Shown: positions 1-8,903, counted from the stretch's first letter. The stretch: DNA of 64,000 bases from Brevundimonas subvibrioides (GCF_002280785.1 NZ_NCEQ01000002.1:161804-225803); one strand, 5' to 3'. The notes: generated by a model from the sequence alone, not told the origin. A program made the numbers and translations.

Positions 1-1
1 G

Positions 2-304
2 CTGCTCGACCTGCCGCCTGAGACGCGTCTGTTCCTGTGCCACGACTACAAGGCGCCGGGCCGGGATGCCTATTGTTGGGAGACGACGGTTCAGGATCAG
101 CGGAAAACGAGCGTCCATGTGCACGACGGCGTCACCGAGGACGCGTTCGTCAAGATGCGGACGGAACGGGACGCGACCCTTTCAGCCCCGGCGCTGCTCA
201 TCCCGTCGATCCAGGTCAACATTCGCGCCGGCAAATTTCCACCTGCCGAGGCCAATGGCGTCAGCTACCTGATGATCCCCGTAAAGCCGAAGGTCGGTGA
301 CTAA
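2..304 (+). CDS. MBL-fold hydrolase, persulfide dioxygenase (ETHE1/Blh)-like, 3' end only
   Basis: Only the last 100 residues are present; the start lies before the window. The visible part runs from LLDLPPETRLFLCHDYKAPG through WETTVQDQRKTS to a C-terminus with VNIRAGKFPPAEANG. HDYK followed by an R-D-A/W-E-T segment and the IRAGKFPPAE tail are typical of the ETHE1/Blh branch of the metallo-beta-lactamase fold, iron enzymes that oxidise glutathione persulfide in sulfide detoxification. The metal-binding HxHxDH segment would be upstream and cannot be checked. The gene converges with the MFS gene 15 bases downstream. The family call is good; the exact reaction is inferred. Confidence 0.75.
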   Translation: MLDLPPETRLFLCHDYKAPGRDAYCWETTVQDQRKTSVHVHDGVTEDAFVKMRTERDATLSAPALLIPSIQVNIRAGKFPPAEANGVSYLMIPVKPKVGD

Positions 305-319
305 CGACGAACAAGTCGC

Positions 320-1546
320 TCAGGGGATATTCCTCCTTCCGCCCGGATGACGCGATGCCATGAACACAAGCCCCGCCATCGCCAGCAGGGCGAACACGGC
401 GCCGGCGAGGAAGGTCGCCTCCGGTCCCATCCGGGACCACAGCAAGCCGGCGACGACGCTGGCCGCCAGCAAGGTCACGCCGCTGGCGAGATTGAACAGA
501 CCAAACGCCGTCCCGCGCATATGCGACGGGGCGGTATCCACGACCAGGGCGGCCAGAAGTCCCTGAGTCAGGCCCATGTGCAGGCCCCACAGGGCGACGC
601 CGATCAGAACGCCGGGTACGGTAGCCACGAAGGCGAGGACCACGTCGGCGGCGATCAGGACCGCCAGGCCGATGATGAGCAGCCAGCGTCGATCCATCCG
701 GTCCGACAGGCTCCCGGCCGGCGCCGCCACGACCGAATAGACCACATTCATCACCACCATCACCACCGGCACAAGAGCGATGGCGAGGCCGACATCCTGC
801 GCCCTCAACACCAGGAAGGCTTCGCTGAACCTCGCCATGGTGAACACCACGCCCAGGGCGACGACAGACCAGAACGCTCCGCCCATCGCCAGCACATCGA
901 TCCATCGGATCGGGGGTCGCGGATGACGCACGCCGTCGACGGGACGGGGCTCCTTGACCGCGAAGATGAGCACCGCGACCGCAAGCGCGGCTGGAACCAC
1001 GGCCCAAGCGAACACCGCGCGGATATTGCCCGCGAGAATGAACATGAGGGCCATCGCGATGAGCGGTCCGGCGAAAGCGCCGATGGTGTCGAGCGATTGA
1101 CGTAGACCGAAGGCCGCGCCGCGGATCTCGGGCGGCGCGATGTCGGCGACCAAGGCATCGCGCGGCGCGCCCCGAATGCCCTTGCCGATCCGATCGGCGA
1201 ACCGCGCGCCGAAAACTTCGAACGGCGTCACCGCGACCGGAAAGATCGGCTTGGTCAACGCGCCAAGGCCATAGCCTGCCACGGCCAGCCACTTGCGGTG
1301 ACCAAGGCGGTCGCTAAGCCAGCCCGAGAAGACCTTGGTGATCGATGCCGTGGCTTCGGCGATGCCTTCGAGCAGTCCCACCAGCGCGACGCTCGCGCCC
1401 AGGCCGGTCACCAGAAAGACGGGTAGCAGGCTGTGAATCATCTCCGACGAGACGTCCATGAACATGGAGACGAAGCCGATCGCCCAGACGCTTCTGGGCA
1501 CCGCTCTCAGGCCGGTCTTGAGGGGCGCGGTCATGCGGCGGATCAT
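320..1546 (-). CDS. MFS transporter
   Basis: 408 residues, the usual length of a 12-helix major facilitator. Long hydrophobic stretches alternate with the MFS inter-helix signature GWLSDRLGHRKWL after helix 2 and the GKGIRGAPRDALVADI segment in the first half. The substrate cannot be read from sequence; related MFS proteins are common in metal-resistance regions, so an efflux role is only contextual. Translation could start at the first Met or at MTAPLKTGL four codons in; neither has a clear ribosome binding site. It sits alone, convergent with the MBL gene. Confidence 0.75.
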   Translation of the reverse strand: MIRRMTAPLKTGLRAVPRSVWAIGFVSMFMDVSSEMIHSLLPVFLVTGLGASVALVGLLEGIAEATASITKVFSGWLSDRLGHRKWLAVAGYGLGALTKPIFPVAVTPFEVFGARFADRIGKGIRGAPRDALVADIAPPEIRGAAFGLRQSLDTIGAFAGPLIAMALMFILAGNIRAVFAWAVVPAALAVAVLIFAVKEPRPVDGVRHPRPPIRWIDVLAMGGAFWSVVALGVVFTMARFSEAFLVLRAQDVGLAIALVPVVMVVMNVVYSVVAAPAGSLSDRMDRRWLLIIGLAVLIAADVVLAFVATVPGVLIGVALWGLHMGLTQGLLAALVVDTAPSHMRGTAFGLFNLASGVTLLAASVVAGLLWSRMGPEATFLAGAVFALLAMAGLVFMASRHPGGRRNIP

Positions 1547-1899
1547 AGCGCGGATCGGCAGCTCCGAACGAGCGGAGGTTCAGCGGTCGAGTTTCGGAAG
1601 GTCGCCAAGCCATCTAGACGGCCACCGGTATCGGCCGTGGGCCTCGGGACAATCGCCTTCAGGAGGCTGAACGGACGCTGCACCACAAACTGTGTGATCG
1701 AACCGCGATGCTGTGGTCTCGGGGGATGCGGACCTTCGCCGCCGCCGGCGTCCTCACGGATCTGAATGACGACAGCAGAGAAATCGCTCTTCCTGTCTGC
1801 CATCGAGCTTTGCGACTTCACATCGCCGCAGAACGGCGCCGCAACGGTGGACTCCATACATTCCGCTGCCAACTGGGGCCAAGGAGTTCAGTTGGTCGG
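1547..1899. other. Non-coding gap between MFS and methyltransferase genes
   Basis: About 350 bases. Overlapping open frames exist on both strands, but none encodes a recognisable domain and their composition looks like GC-driven noise. It should hold the promoter of the minus-strand MFS gene near 1550-1620. No strong hairpin or repeat was seen. Confidence 0.4.
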
Positions 1900-2523
1900 T
1901 CACGGAAGACTGAACAGCACCTTGATCCAGCCGATGGTCTGGAAATGCTCCAATCCCTCGAACAAGGGAAAGGCCAGCAGCATGATGAGGCCGTCGCCCA
2001 GCGTGGTGAGGAAGAACCGAGGCCGAACCTCGATGACCTCACGGTCGCGCCACTTGGAAAGGTCGGGCCAGAAGCGTGGGGTCCGGCCAACGTAGGCCGC
2101 GTAAGTGGATCCGAAGGCCTGAGCGAGCCAGGCCTCCTCGCGTTTTACTGTGGCGGCGAACACGAGGACGGCGATCAGAAGGAAGAGGCCCGCAATGGTC
2201 GCGCTACCGGTCTGAGCGCCCATGCCGAAAGCGCCGAGGAAGCTGAAGACATAGAGCGGATTGCGCGTGATCGAGTATGGGCCGCGATCGACGATCTCGG
2301 CCTTCTTGCGGCCGCCGATATAGAGGGAACACCAGGCGCGTCCGACAATGCACAGGACGATGGCGGCGATGCCGACGGTTTCCAGCCCTTCGTGCAGGAC
2401 AGTTTCGCCGCCGATCGTCTGGCTGATCGCCGAGAGGGCGACCACCCCGAGGATCGCGACCAGAAGGACCCCCTTTCTGATCAGTTGAACGCGGCGAAGG
2501 TCGAGGGTCTGGGTGATTGACAT
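1900..2523 (-). CDS. Isoprenylcysteine carboxyl methyltransferase (ICMT)-like membrane protein
   Basis: 207 residues from the ATG at 2523 (MSITQTLDLRRVQL); the open frame extends much further upstream, but that part overlaps the DUF347 gene antisense-free in another frame and is a shadow. Four to five hydrophobic helices surround the ICMT/PEMT signature DRGPYSITRNPLYVFSFLG, where the RNPxY motif lies in the cofactor-binding region of this family. Such proteins methylate lipids or prenylated substrates with S-adenosylmethionine, but bacterial members are mostly uncharacterised. It is the last gene of the PepSY / regulator / kinase / DUF347 series, 35 bases after the preceding stop. Confidence 0.75.
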   Translation of the reverse strand: MSITQTLDLRRVQLIRKGVLLVAILGVVALSAISQTIGGETVLHEGLETVGIAAIVLCIVGRAWCSLYIGGRKKAEIVDRGPYSITRNPLYVFSFLGAFGMGAQTGSATIAGLFLLIAVLVFAATVKREEAWLAQAFGSTYAAYVGRTPRFWPDLSKWRDREVIEVRPRFFLTTLGDGLIMLLAFPLFEGLEHFQTIGWIKVLFSLP

Positions 2524-2558
2524 TGGAGATCCAAGGAGTCGAGAAACGGAAAGAAGGG

Positions 2559-3338
2559 TCAGGCTGCCAGCGCCCGTTTGCGGCCCGCCAACCACGTCGT
2601 CACTGCGATCAATGCGACAAGCACGATGAGCAGCACAGCCGTCGATCCGGTGGTGCCGAAGCCCAGGCCGCCTTTGTCGGGCGTTTTGGTGAGAAGGTCG
2701 CCCATCGTGGCCCCGAACGGTCGGGTCAGCACGAAGGCGATCCAGAACAGCACCGTGCGCGAGGTACGGGTGAAGAAGTAGGCAAGCACGGTCAGGCCAA
2801 TCCCGGCCGTGATGAGGAGATTGCTGAGCCCGTAACCGAGGCCCGAGCTGTCGGCCAAGAAGTCTCCCAGGGCGGTGCCCAGGGTGTTGGAGACGAGGAT
2901 CGCGATCCAGTAGAAGGTTTCGATCTTCGGATCGCGGATGTGATCGACGGCGATCGATCCCGTCGTCAGGCGCCAGGTCGCCAGCACGGCGACCAGCGTT
3001 GTGGCGATAAGGGTCGCGCCGGTGGCGTAGCCCAGGCCGAGACTTCGATCCATGAAGTCCGAGATAGTCGTGCCCGCCGTGCTGGTGGCGAGGATGACGG
3101 CCCAGTACAGGAATGGGTGGAATCGCTTGGCCCTCAGCTGGAGGACGAGGGCGACGATGAAGAAGCCGATCAACACCAACGAGCTCGCGGCGTAGCCGAT
3201 CTTGAGCGTCATCGACAGCAGGTCGCCGCCGGTTTCGCCGACGGTGGTGGCGCAGATTTTCATGACCCAGAAGGCGAAGGTGACCGTGGCGACCTTGCTC
3301 GCGGTCTCTGTGATCGGAGGAGAGCCGGCATGGGTCAT
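2559..3338 (-). CDS. DUF347 / COG4705 membrane protein with four internal repeats
   Basis: 259 residues, almost entirely hydrophobic. Four copies of the DUF347 repeat are visible: WVMKICATTVGETGGD, WAVILATSTAGTTISDF, WIAILVSNTLGTALGDF and WIAFVLTRPFGATMGD, each a helix followed by a small-residue G-x-x-x(G/S)D motif. The spaced acidic and Thr residues would line a symmetric path through the membrane, as in a transporter, but no substrate is established. Its ATG overlaps the stop of the histidine kinase gene by four bases, so it is translated with the two-component system and is probably its output. Confidence 0.8.
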   Translation of the reverse strand: MTHAGSPPITETASKVATVTFAFWVMKICATTVGETGGDLLSMTLKIGYAASSLVLIGFFIVALVLQLRAKRFHPFLYWAVILATSTAGTTISDFMDRSLGLGYATGATLIATTLVAVLATWRLTTGSIAVDHIRDPKIETFYWIAILVSNTLGTALGDFLADSSGLGYGLSNLLITAGIGLTVLAYFFTRTSRTVLFWIAFVLTRPFGATMGDLLTKTPDKGGLGFGTTGSTAVLLIVLVALIAVTTWLAGRKRALAA

Positions 3339-4717
3339 GCGGTAAGGCTTTCTGTGGTCGCGCGCTCGAACCCGATCGAAGCGACCAGGCCGGGCTCGCC
3401 GGATTGAAGTGAAAGTCGGGCATCGTGCAAGGCGGCGATCGCGGCCACCAGCGCGAGGCCCAGGCCGGAGCCCGGAGATCCCCGGCTGTGATCGAGGCGA
3501 TAGAAGCGTTGGGTGACCTTCGACAGGTCGGCCGAAGGGATCCCCGGGCCGTTGTCCCGAACCGTTAGGATGACCCTGCCGTCCTCAATGCGGGCGTCGA
3601 GGCCGATGTGAGCCGGCGCGGGCGAGTGGACAATCGCGTTTTCGACCAGGTTGGACAGCATCTGAACCAGGAGATCCTCATCTCCGTTGATCACGGCCTC
3701 GGTGTCCCTTCTGAACTCCAGCCCGTGGCCGGTTTGCTCGGCGACCGGCTGATAGGCCTCGAACACCCGTTGCATCATCTGGCCGGCGTCGATCGGGCCG
3801 AAGCCCGACCGCCCGGCGCCTGCCTCGATCTGGGCGATCCGCAGAAGCGCCGCGAAGATGTCGAGCGTTTGGTCGAGCTCTGTGAGGGAGAGATCGACCG
3901 TCGCCTGAAAGGCCTCGACCGTGGTGAGGTTCGCCCTCGCATGTTCCAGGCGATGCCGCAGCCGGTTCAGCGGGGTGCGCAGATCGTGGGCGATATCCGA
4001 TGAGACGTGGCGTATCGCCTCCATCGAGGCCTCCAGTCGGTCGAGCATGCGATTGAGGTTCCGCCGCAAGGCGTCGAACTCGGATCCAAGTCCGATCGGC
4101 GGCATTCGGTCGCTCAGATGACCCTGCATGATCCGCTCCGTCGCCGCGTTCACGCGGTCGAGTCGGCGGGCCAGGACTGCGCCCGACGCCAGTCCTCCGA
4201 TCGCCGCGAGCACGGTCATGCCGATCACGCCCCAGATCGTGAGAAGCCCCATCCATTCGCGCAGTTCATGAATGGCGTAGGTGCTCTTGCCGACCACAAG
4301 GGAACCCTGCGGGAGTTGAGTGACCAGCACCTCGATCGTGGCCAGTTCGCCGGAAGTTTCCCGACCGTCCGGCGGGGCCGGGGCCGTGACCTCGCTGAAG
4401 CCTGTGACGGTGGGTCTTGTTGGAAGCCCGCCCGCGAGGACGCGGCCCTCGGCGTCCAGAACGAGGTATTTCAGAGAGTCGGCGACCTGGATTCGAGACG
4501 CGACCCGGCGCGCCACGATCGCAGGGTTCGCAGCCCCGCCGTCCGACAACAGGATCCGGGTTTCCGATCGCAAGTCATCGCGGATCGAAGCGTTCGCATA
4601 GCTGGCGACGGACCAATAGAAGGCTGTGAACATCAGGGCGCCGCCGAGCGCGAAGATCACGGCGAACACGGCCGCCAGCCGCAGGGCGGACGAGGCGAGA
4701 AATCTAGGCGCGGTCAT
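3335..4717 (-). CDS. Sensor histidine kinase
   Basis: 460 residues from MTAPRFLASS; an upstream ATG at 4738 in the same frame would overlap the regulator by 35 bases and is less likely. Order: N-terminal membrane helix, periplasmic domain of about 130 residues, second helix (near GMTVLAAIGGLASGAVLA), HAMP linker, HisKA box with the phospho-acceptor in SSDIAHDLRTPLNRLRHR, and an ATPase domain with N box (NLVENAIVHSP), G1 (VRDNGPGIP) and G2 (SGLGLALV). The signal is not evident. It is paired with the response regulator it overlaps by 14 bases and with the PepSY gene upstream, an arrangement seen in cation- or envelope-responsive systems. Confidence 0.9.
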   Translation of the reverse strand: MTAPRFLASSALRLAAVFAVIFALGGALMFTAFYWSVASYANASIRDDLRSETRILLSDGGAANPAIVARRVASRIQVADSLKYLVLDAEGRVLAGGLPTRPTVTGFSEVTAPAPPDGRETSGELATIEVLVTQLPQGSLVVGKSTYAIHELREWMGLLTIWGVIGMTVLAAIGGLASGAVLARRLDRVNAATERIMQGHLSDRMPPIGLGSEFDALRRNLNRMLDRLEASMEAIRHVSSDIAHDLRTPLNRLRHRLEHARANLTTVEAFQATVDLSLTELDQTLDIFAALLRIAQIEAGAGRSGFGPIDAGQMMQRVFEAYQPVAEQTGHGLEFRRDTEAVINGDEDLLVQMLSNLVENAIVHSPAPAHIGLDARIEDGRVILTVRDNGPGIPSADLSKVTQRFYRLDHSRGSPGSGLGLALVAAIAALHDARLSLQSGEPGLVASIGFERATTESLTA

Positions 4718-5381
4718 CAATCGTATACCCCGCGCCACGGACCGTATGGATGAGATCCTGACCGAAGGGCCGATCGACCTTGGCCCTGAGCCGGCTCATA
4801 TGCGCATCAACCAGATTGGTCTTCGGATCGAAGTGAAATCCCCAGACCTTGTCCAGGAGCATGGCCCGCGTGACGACTTGACCGCTATGGCGGACAAGAA
4901 ACTCCAGAAGCTTGAATTCCTGGGGCGTGAGGTCCAGCCGGGTGGTTCCGCGCCGCGCCGTTCGGGCGGCGAGATCGAGCTGCAGATCGCCCACGTCGAG
5001 GACGGGTCTCAGATCGATGGACGGTGAGCGCCTGCCCAGGGCCTGAACCCGCGCCAATAACTCGCTGAAGGCGTAGGGCTTGACCAGATAGTCGTCGCCG
5101 CCGGATTCGAAGCCTTCGACACGATCCCTGACGCCACCGACCGCGGTCAGGAAGATGACGGGCGTCGCGTTGCCCGCGTCGCGAACCGCCCGGATCACGG
5201 ACAGGCCGTCGCCGCCCGGCACCATCCGATCGATGATCAGCACGTCATGGGCGCCCTCGAGCGCCAGATGCAGGCCGTCGTCCGCCGTCGCGGCAACATC
5301 CACCGTATGACCGGCTTCGGTGAGACCGCGCCTCACAAACTCGGCGGTCTCGTGGTCGTCTTCCAGAAGAAGCAGTTTCAT
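4704..5381 (-). CDS. OmpR-family response regulator
   Basis: 225 residues starting at MKLLLLEDDHETAEF. The receiver domain shows the acidic pair EDD, the phospho-acceptor Asp in DVLIIDRMVPGGDGL, the conserved Thr in VIFLTA and Lys in LVKPYAFSELLARV. The C-terminal winged helix has LTPQEFKLLEFLVRH, VVTRAMLLDKVW and the final VRGAGYTI signature of OmpR/PhoB proteins. The upstream in-frame extension to 5459 is an artefact. It lies between the PepSY gene and the kinase and very likely activates this operon, including the DUF347 and ICMT-like genes. Confidence 0.92.
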   Translation of the reverse strand: MKLLLLEDDHETAEFVRRGLTEAGHTVDVAATADDGLHLALEGAHDVLIIDRMVPGGDGLSVIRAVRDAGNATPVIFLTAVGGVRDRVEGFESGGDDYLVKPYAFSELLARVQALGRRSPSIDLRPVLDVGDLQLDLAARTARRGTTRLDLTPQEFKLLEFLVRHSGQVVTRAMLLDKVWGFHFDPKTNLVDAHMSRLRAKVDRPFGQDLIHTVRGAGYTIDDRA

Positions 5382-5433
5382 GAGCGCGCCCTGGCGACGG
5401 GTGCGCCGCCCTGATGAGGGGCGGCGTCCCGGA

Positions 5434-5793
5434 TCAATCGTTGTCTTCGGGGCCTTCACCGGCCTCGTCGGCTTCCTCGGCGGCCGCGGTCACGGCGCCG
5501 GTGGCCATATCCACGACATAGGTCGCGACGTGGTCGCCGGCCGCGATCTCCACTTCCCAGCTGCGGCCGCTTTCGTCGTCGAACGAGGCCTCCATCGCCT
5601 TGCCCGACCCCTGGCGCTCGGCGATCACGACAGCCTGGCCCAGCGAGACGCGGGCTCCGTTGACAGCGGCGATCTCGCTGCGTTCGTCCTGCTTCGGCGC
5701 GCCGCTGTTGGCGGCGACGGCCGCGCCGCCGATGGCCGCGGCCGCAACAAGCGCCGCCGCGGACAAACCGACAACGAGTTTCTTGCGGGTCAT
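5434..5793 (-). CDS. Exported PepSY-domain protein
   Basis: 119 residues from MTRKKLVVGL, with an N-terminal signal sequence (LVVGLSAAALVAAAAIGGAAVAA) and one PepSY domain: VSLGQAVVIAERQGSGKAME, then a beta strand SWEVEIAAG and the YVVDMATGAV strand. The tail is acidic (EEADEAGEGPEDND), unusual for the family and suited to loose cation binding. PepSY proteins encoded beside OmpR-type two-component systems are thought to modulate the sensor in the periplasm; that role is inference here. It is the first gene of the five-gene minus-strand operon. Confidence 0.8.
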   Translation of the reverse strand: MTRKKLVVGLSAAALVAAAAIGGAAVAANSGAPKQDERSEIAAVNGARVSLGQAVVIAERQGSGKAMEASFDDESGRSWEVEIAAGDHVATYVVDMATGAVTAAAEEADEAGEGPEDND

Positions 5794-6195
5794 TTGAAAT
5801 CTCCAACCGCCCAGCAGCGGGCGTAGTCGGACTTTAGGCCTGACAACATTCGCCAACGCTCACGACGGGATTACAAGTGGGGCACGAGGAAACAGAGCGA
5901 TGAAAATCCTCTATGAGGCAGGCGGAGCATCGGCCGGGGGCTTCCGGAGGGGCCGGCTTCACCAAGCGTCGTTGCCGTGAAGGCCTGATTGAGGTCATAG
6001 GCCCTGACCGGCCCTAGGCATCAGCACAAGGCCCCGCACCCGACGTCCTGCCCCTGTCGGACGGCGACTGGCGGCCGGTCCGGCGCGTCAGATCAGCCTG
6101 CCCCGCCAGGATCATCGGGAAGGACAGCCCGCATTCGATATTCGCAAGGGCCGTTGATCCGCCACCGCCGGCGGCTTGACCGGGGCCAAGGTGGG
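5794..6195. other. Intergenic region upstream of the PepSY operon
   Basis: About 400 bases. The part next to 5800-5870 should carry the promoter of the PepSY/two-component operon. The rest lies downstream of the DUF1289 gene. Open frames here have no recognisable domain. No terminator with a clear T-run was identified. Confidence 0.4.
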
Positions 6196-6435
6196 TCATC
6201 TCTCTTGATTCTGGAACAGATCGGCGGGCGCTGCGGATGGTCGATCGGCTTGGGATCTTCCTTGATCCTTCAACCGTCGCAGACGTCGCGTGAGATCCTT
6301 GAGGATCAGCTGTCGGGCCCGTGGCTGCATTTTGCGCCAGGATCGGATCTCCGGAACCGAGCGGCCGCAGCCCACGCACCAGCCGGTTCGGCCATCGAAG
6401 CGACAGACGTCGATGCAGGGCGAATCAGAACTCAC
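6196..6435 (-). CDS. DUF1289 small Cys-rich protein
   Basis: 79 residues. The N-terminal half carries the DUF1289 pattern SPCIDVCRFDGRTGWCVGCG, with four cysteines spaced C-x3-C...C-x2-C as in a small metal or iron-sulfur binding knuckle, followed by a W-x-K-M segment and a basic helix (RQLILKDLTRRLRRLKDQ). Function of the family is not established. The start overlaps the stop of the P-type ATPase by four bases, so the two are translationally coupled, an uncommon partnership. Confidence 0.85.
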   Translation of the reverse strand: MSSDSPCIDVCRFDGRTGWCVGCGRSVPEIRSWRKMQPRARQLILKDLTRRLRRLKDQGRSQADRPSAAPADLFQNQER

Positions 6436-8549
6436 GGCGTGGCCGCGGAAGGCAGGACGCCGATCGGGACCGGGGCGGGGCTTGCCTCATCCGCTCTGGC
6501 CACGGCAGGCAGGAGCCGGGCCGAATTGAGGATGAAGGCGAGCTCCGATGCGACGTGGATGAAGGCGGCGAACAGCGGGTTGAGAAAGCCGGCCGCCGCC
6601 AGGCCGATTCCCAGGGCGTCGATCGCCAGGGTGCCGGCGAAATTCTGCCAGATGATCCGACGGGTCCGCCGCGCGATCCGCAAGGTGTCCACGAGACGCA
6701 CGAGATCATTTCCCAGAAGGACGACGTCGGCGCTTTCCTGGGCGACATCCGTTCCCGAGCCCATGGCGATGCCGACGCTCGCGGCGGCCAGAGCGGGGGC
6801 GTCATTCACGCCGTCGCCCACCATGGCGACGATCCGCTTCTGCCCCACGAGCGCCTGGATGCGGGCGAGTTTGTCTTCCGGGAGCAGGCCCGCCTCGATG
6901 TCCCGGATGCCGAGGCTGGCTCCCACGGCCTGGGCGACGGGAAGGGCGTCGCCGGTCAACAGAAGGGTGCGGATGCCGAGGCCGTGCAGCGCTTCTATGG
7001 CGCGCTTGGCCTCCGGTCGTACGGTGTCGGCGACCGCGATCGCGCCCAGCAGGCAGCCGTTCCGGGCGACGTATACCTCTGAAGCCGCTTGGACGCCGAC
7101 GCTGAGCGTGCCGGGGATCGACACCGCGTTGTCCTGCATCCAGGCCTGATTGCCGACAAGGATGACGGAGGCACCCACCTTGGCGACGATCCCTCGGCCT
7201 GGCGTGTAGGCGAAGTGTTCCGGTTCGGTCACCGTTCGTCCCCGGTTCAGAGCGTAGGCGACGATCGCCTTGCCGAGGGGGTGTTCGGATCGTAATTCGG
7301 CCGAAGCCGCCGCGTCGAGAAGGTCGTCCGGCGTTGCGCCGGCCACGGTCACGACCGCCTGGACCTCGGGCCGACCGAAGGTCAGGGTCCCCGTCTTGTC
7401 GAGCACGACGGTATCGACCTTGCCGAGCGTCTCCAGATGGACGCCGCCCTTGATGATCGCGCCGAGCCGGGCGGAGCGACCGATGCCGCCGAGGATGGCC
7501 AAGGGCGTGCCGGCGGCGATGCCGCAGGCCCCGGCGACGATGATCACTGAAATCGTGGAGTAGATGTTTTGAGTGATCAGATAGGTCAGGACAGCCGAGC
7601 CGAGGGCGAAATAGACGAGATAGCCCGCCATGCGATCGGCGAGCCGTTGAACCGGCGCTCGGGAGCGCTCCGCGCGCTCCACCGCTTCGATGATCTTGCC
7701 GTAGCTTGTGTCCTTGCCGATACGCTCGGCTTGAACTTCGAGCGCGCCGGACTGATTGATGGATCCGGCGAAGACAGCGGTCCCTTCCGTCTTCTCCACC
7801 GGCATGGATTCACCGGTGATGCGGGACTCATCGACGAACGAATAGCCTGACAAGACCGCGCCATCGACCGGAATACGTCCGCCTGGCGCGACGAGGATCG
7901 CGTCGCCGATGTTGAGTTCCTCGGCCGAAATGGTCTGGATGGCGCCCGTCCGGCGAACCGAGACCTCGCGGGGCAGGAACTCCAGCAGATCGCGGATGGC
8001 CCTGCGGCCGCGGCCGACCGTCAAACCCTCCAGCACCTCGGCCACCAGCACGAAGAGCGTGATGATCAGCGCCGTGAAGAACTCGCCGATCGCCGCCGCG
8101 GCCACGATGGCGATCGTCATCGACAGTTCCATGGTCATGCGACGCTGGAGGACGTTCTCGAAGGCTTCCTTCAGGATCGGCCAGCCGCCCACCAACAGAC
8201 CGACGATTCCGATCAGGCTGATCGTTTCGAGCGGCTCCCAAACCCGGAACCATACGAGCGCTGCTGTCACCGCCACAAAACCGATGCGCACCGCCTCCGT
8301 CCACTCAAACGGATGCTCGTGATCGTGACCATCGTCGTCGTGGTCATGGTCGTGATCGTGGTGATCGCGGTCATGGCCGGCGTGAACATGGCCTTGCCCG
8401 GAATGGTCCCCGGAATCCGGGCCGGCAGGAACGATGGTGCGGGCCTCCGCCTGGTCGGCGAGGGTGGGGACGTTCCGGCCGGACTGATCGACCATGGGAG
8501 AGTCCATTTTCTGGCTGAATGCGGGAGAGGTCATGCCGACGACGCACAA
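6432..8549 (-). CDS. Heavy-metal P1B-type ATPase with GAC in place of CPC
   Basis: About 700 residues; TTG at 8549, or ATGs at 8534, 8507 and 8495, are all possible starts and none has a clear ribosome binding site. There is no HMA domain; instead residues 45-80 are packed with His and Asp (GHDRDHHDHDHDHDDDGHDH). The core is intact: TGES actuator loop, phosphorylation motif DKTGTLTFG, SEHPLGKAI (the HP locus of heavy-metal ATPases) and the hinge [15 protein letters not shown]. The membrane metal motif, normally CPC or SPC ahead of ATP, reads AGACGIAAGTP, so the conserved Pro is Ala. It probably exports a divalent cation; its RcnR-type regulator suggests Ni/Co. The operon is regulator, ATPase, DUF1289. 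Confidence 0.85.
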   Translation of the reverse strand: MCVVGMTSPAFSQKMDSPMVDQSGRNVPTLADQAEARTIVPAGPDSGDHSGQGHVHAGHDRDHHDHDHDHDDDGHDHEHPFEWTEAVRIGFVAVTAALVWFRVWEPLETISLIGIVGLLVGGWPILKEAFENVLQRRMTMELSMTIAIVAAAAIGEFFTALIITLFVLVAEVLEGLTVGRGRRAIRDLLEFLPREVSVRRTGAIQTISAEELNIGDAILVAPGGRIPVDGAVLSGYSFVDESRITGESMPVEKTEGTAVFAGSINQSGALEVQAERIGKDTSYGKIIEAVERAERSRAPVQRLADRMAGYLVYFALGSAVLTYLITQNIYSTISVIIVAGACGIAAGTPLAILGGIGRSARLGAIIKGGVHLETLGKVDTVVLDKTGTLTFGRPEVQAVVTVAGATPDDLLDAAASAELRSEHPLGKAIVAYALNRGRTVTEPEHFAYTPGRGIVAKVGASVILVGNQAWMQDNAVSIPGTLSVGVQAASEVYVARNGCLLGAIAVADTVRPEAKRAIEALHGLGIRTLLLTGDALPVAQAVGASLGIRDIEAGLLPEDKLARIQALVGQKRIVAMVGDGVNDAPALAAASVGIAMGSGTDVAQESADVVLLGNDLVRLVDTLRIARRTRRIIWQNFAGTLAIDALGIGLAAAGFLNPLFAAFIHVASELAFILNSARLLPAVARADEASPAPVPIGVLPSAATP

Positions 8550-8624
8550 GGCTTCAACGGTGGTGCGGTCCGGACTCTCCGGTCGCGAGGTCGATCATCG
8601 TCGTCCGTTATCGTCACGGGGCCG

Positions 8625-8900
8625 CTACTTTGAATAGCGACGGATGATGGCGATGAGTTCGTCGGCTCCGCTCCGGCGCTCGGCCTCGTTCAGATCGGGG
8701 CGGGCCACATGGTGCCGCAGGTGGTCCTCGATCAGTTCCTCCAGCAGCCCGCCCATGGCTCCCCGCGCCGCGGCGACCTGCTGCAGAATTTGCGAACAGC
8801 CGGCTTCGGACTCGATCGCCCGCTCGATCGCGCCCAGCTGGCCAGCGATGCGCCGGACACGCGACACGAGCTTCTTCTTGTTGGTGACTGTGTGAGCCAT
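8625..8900 (-). CDS. RcnR/CsoR-family metal-sensing repressor
   Basis: 91 residues from MAHTVTNKKK; the start follows GGGGAGTA. All-helical DUF156/CsoR fold. The metal-site positions are His3, Cys35, His60 and His64, the same set and numbering as the nickel/cobalt ligands of E. coli RcnR (family knowledge), and unlike the Cys-His-Cys set of copper CsoR. The protein should repress its own operon with the GAC-type ATPase and the DUF1289 gene, releasing DNA when Ni or Co binds. A matching operator lies directly upstream at 8904-8918. The family call is firm; metal choice is inferred from the ligands. Confidence 0.85.
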   Translation of the reverse strand: MAHTVTNKKKLVSRVRRIAGQLGAIERAIESEAGCSQILQQVAAARGAMGGLLEELIEDHLRHHVARPDLNEAERRSGADELIAIIRRYSK

Positions 8901-8903
8901 AGA

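Noticed and set aside
1708..2520. 270-codon plus-strand frame
   Set aside because: It is the shadow of the ICMT-like gene and shows no domain.
6014..6379. 121-codon minus-strand frame upstream of DUF1289
   Set aside because: Overlaps the well-supported DUF1289 gene in another frame and has no recognisable domain.
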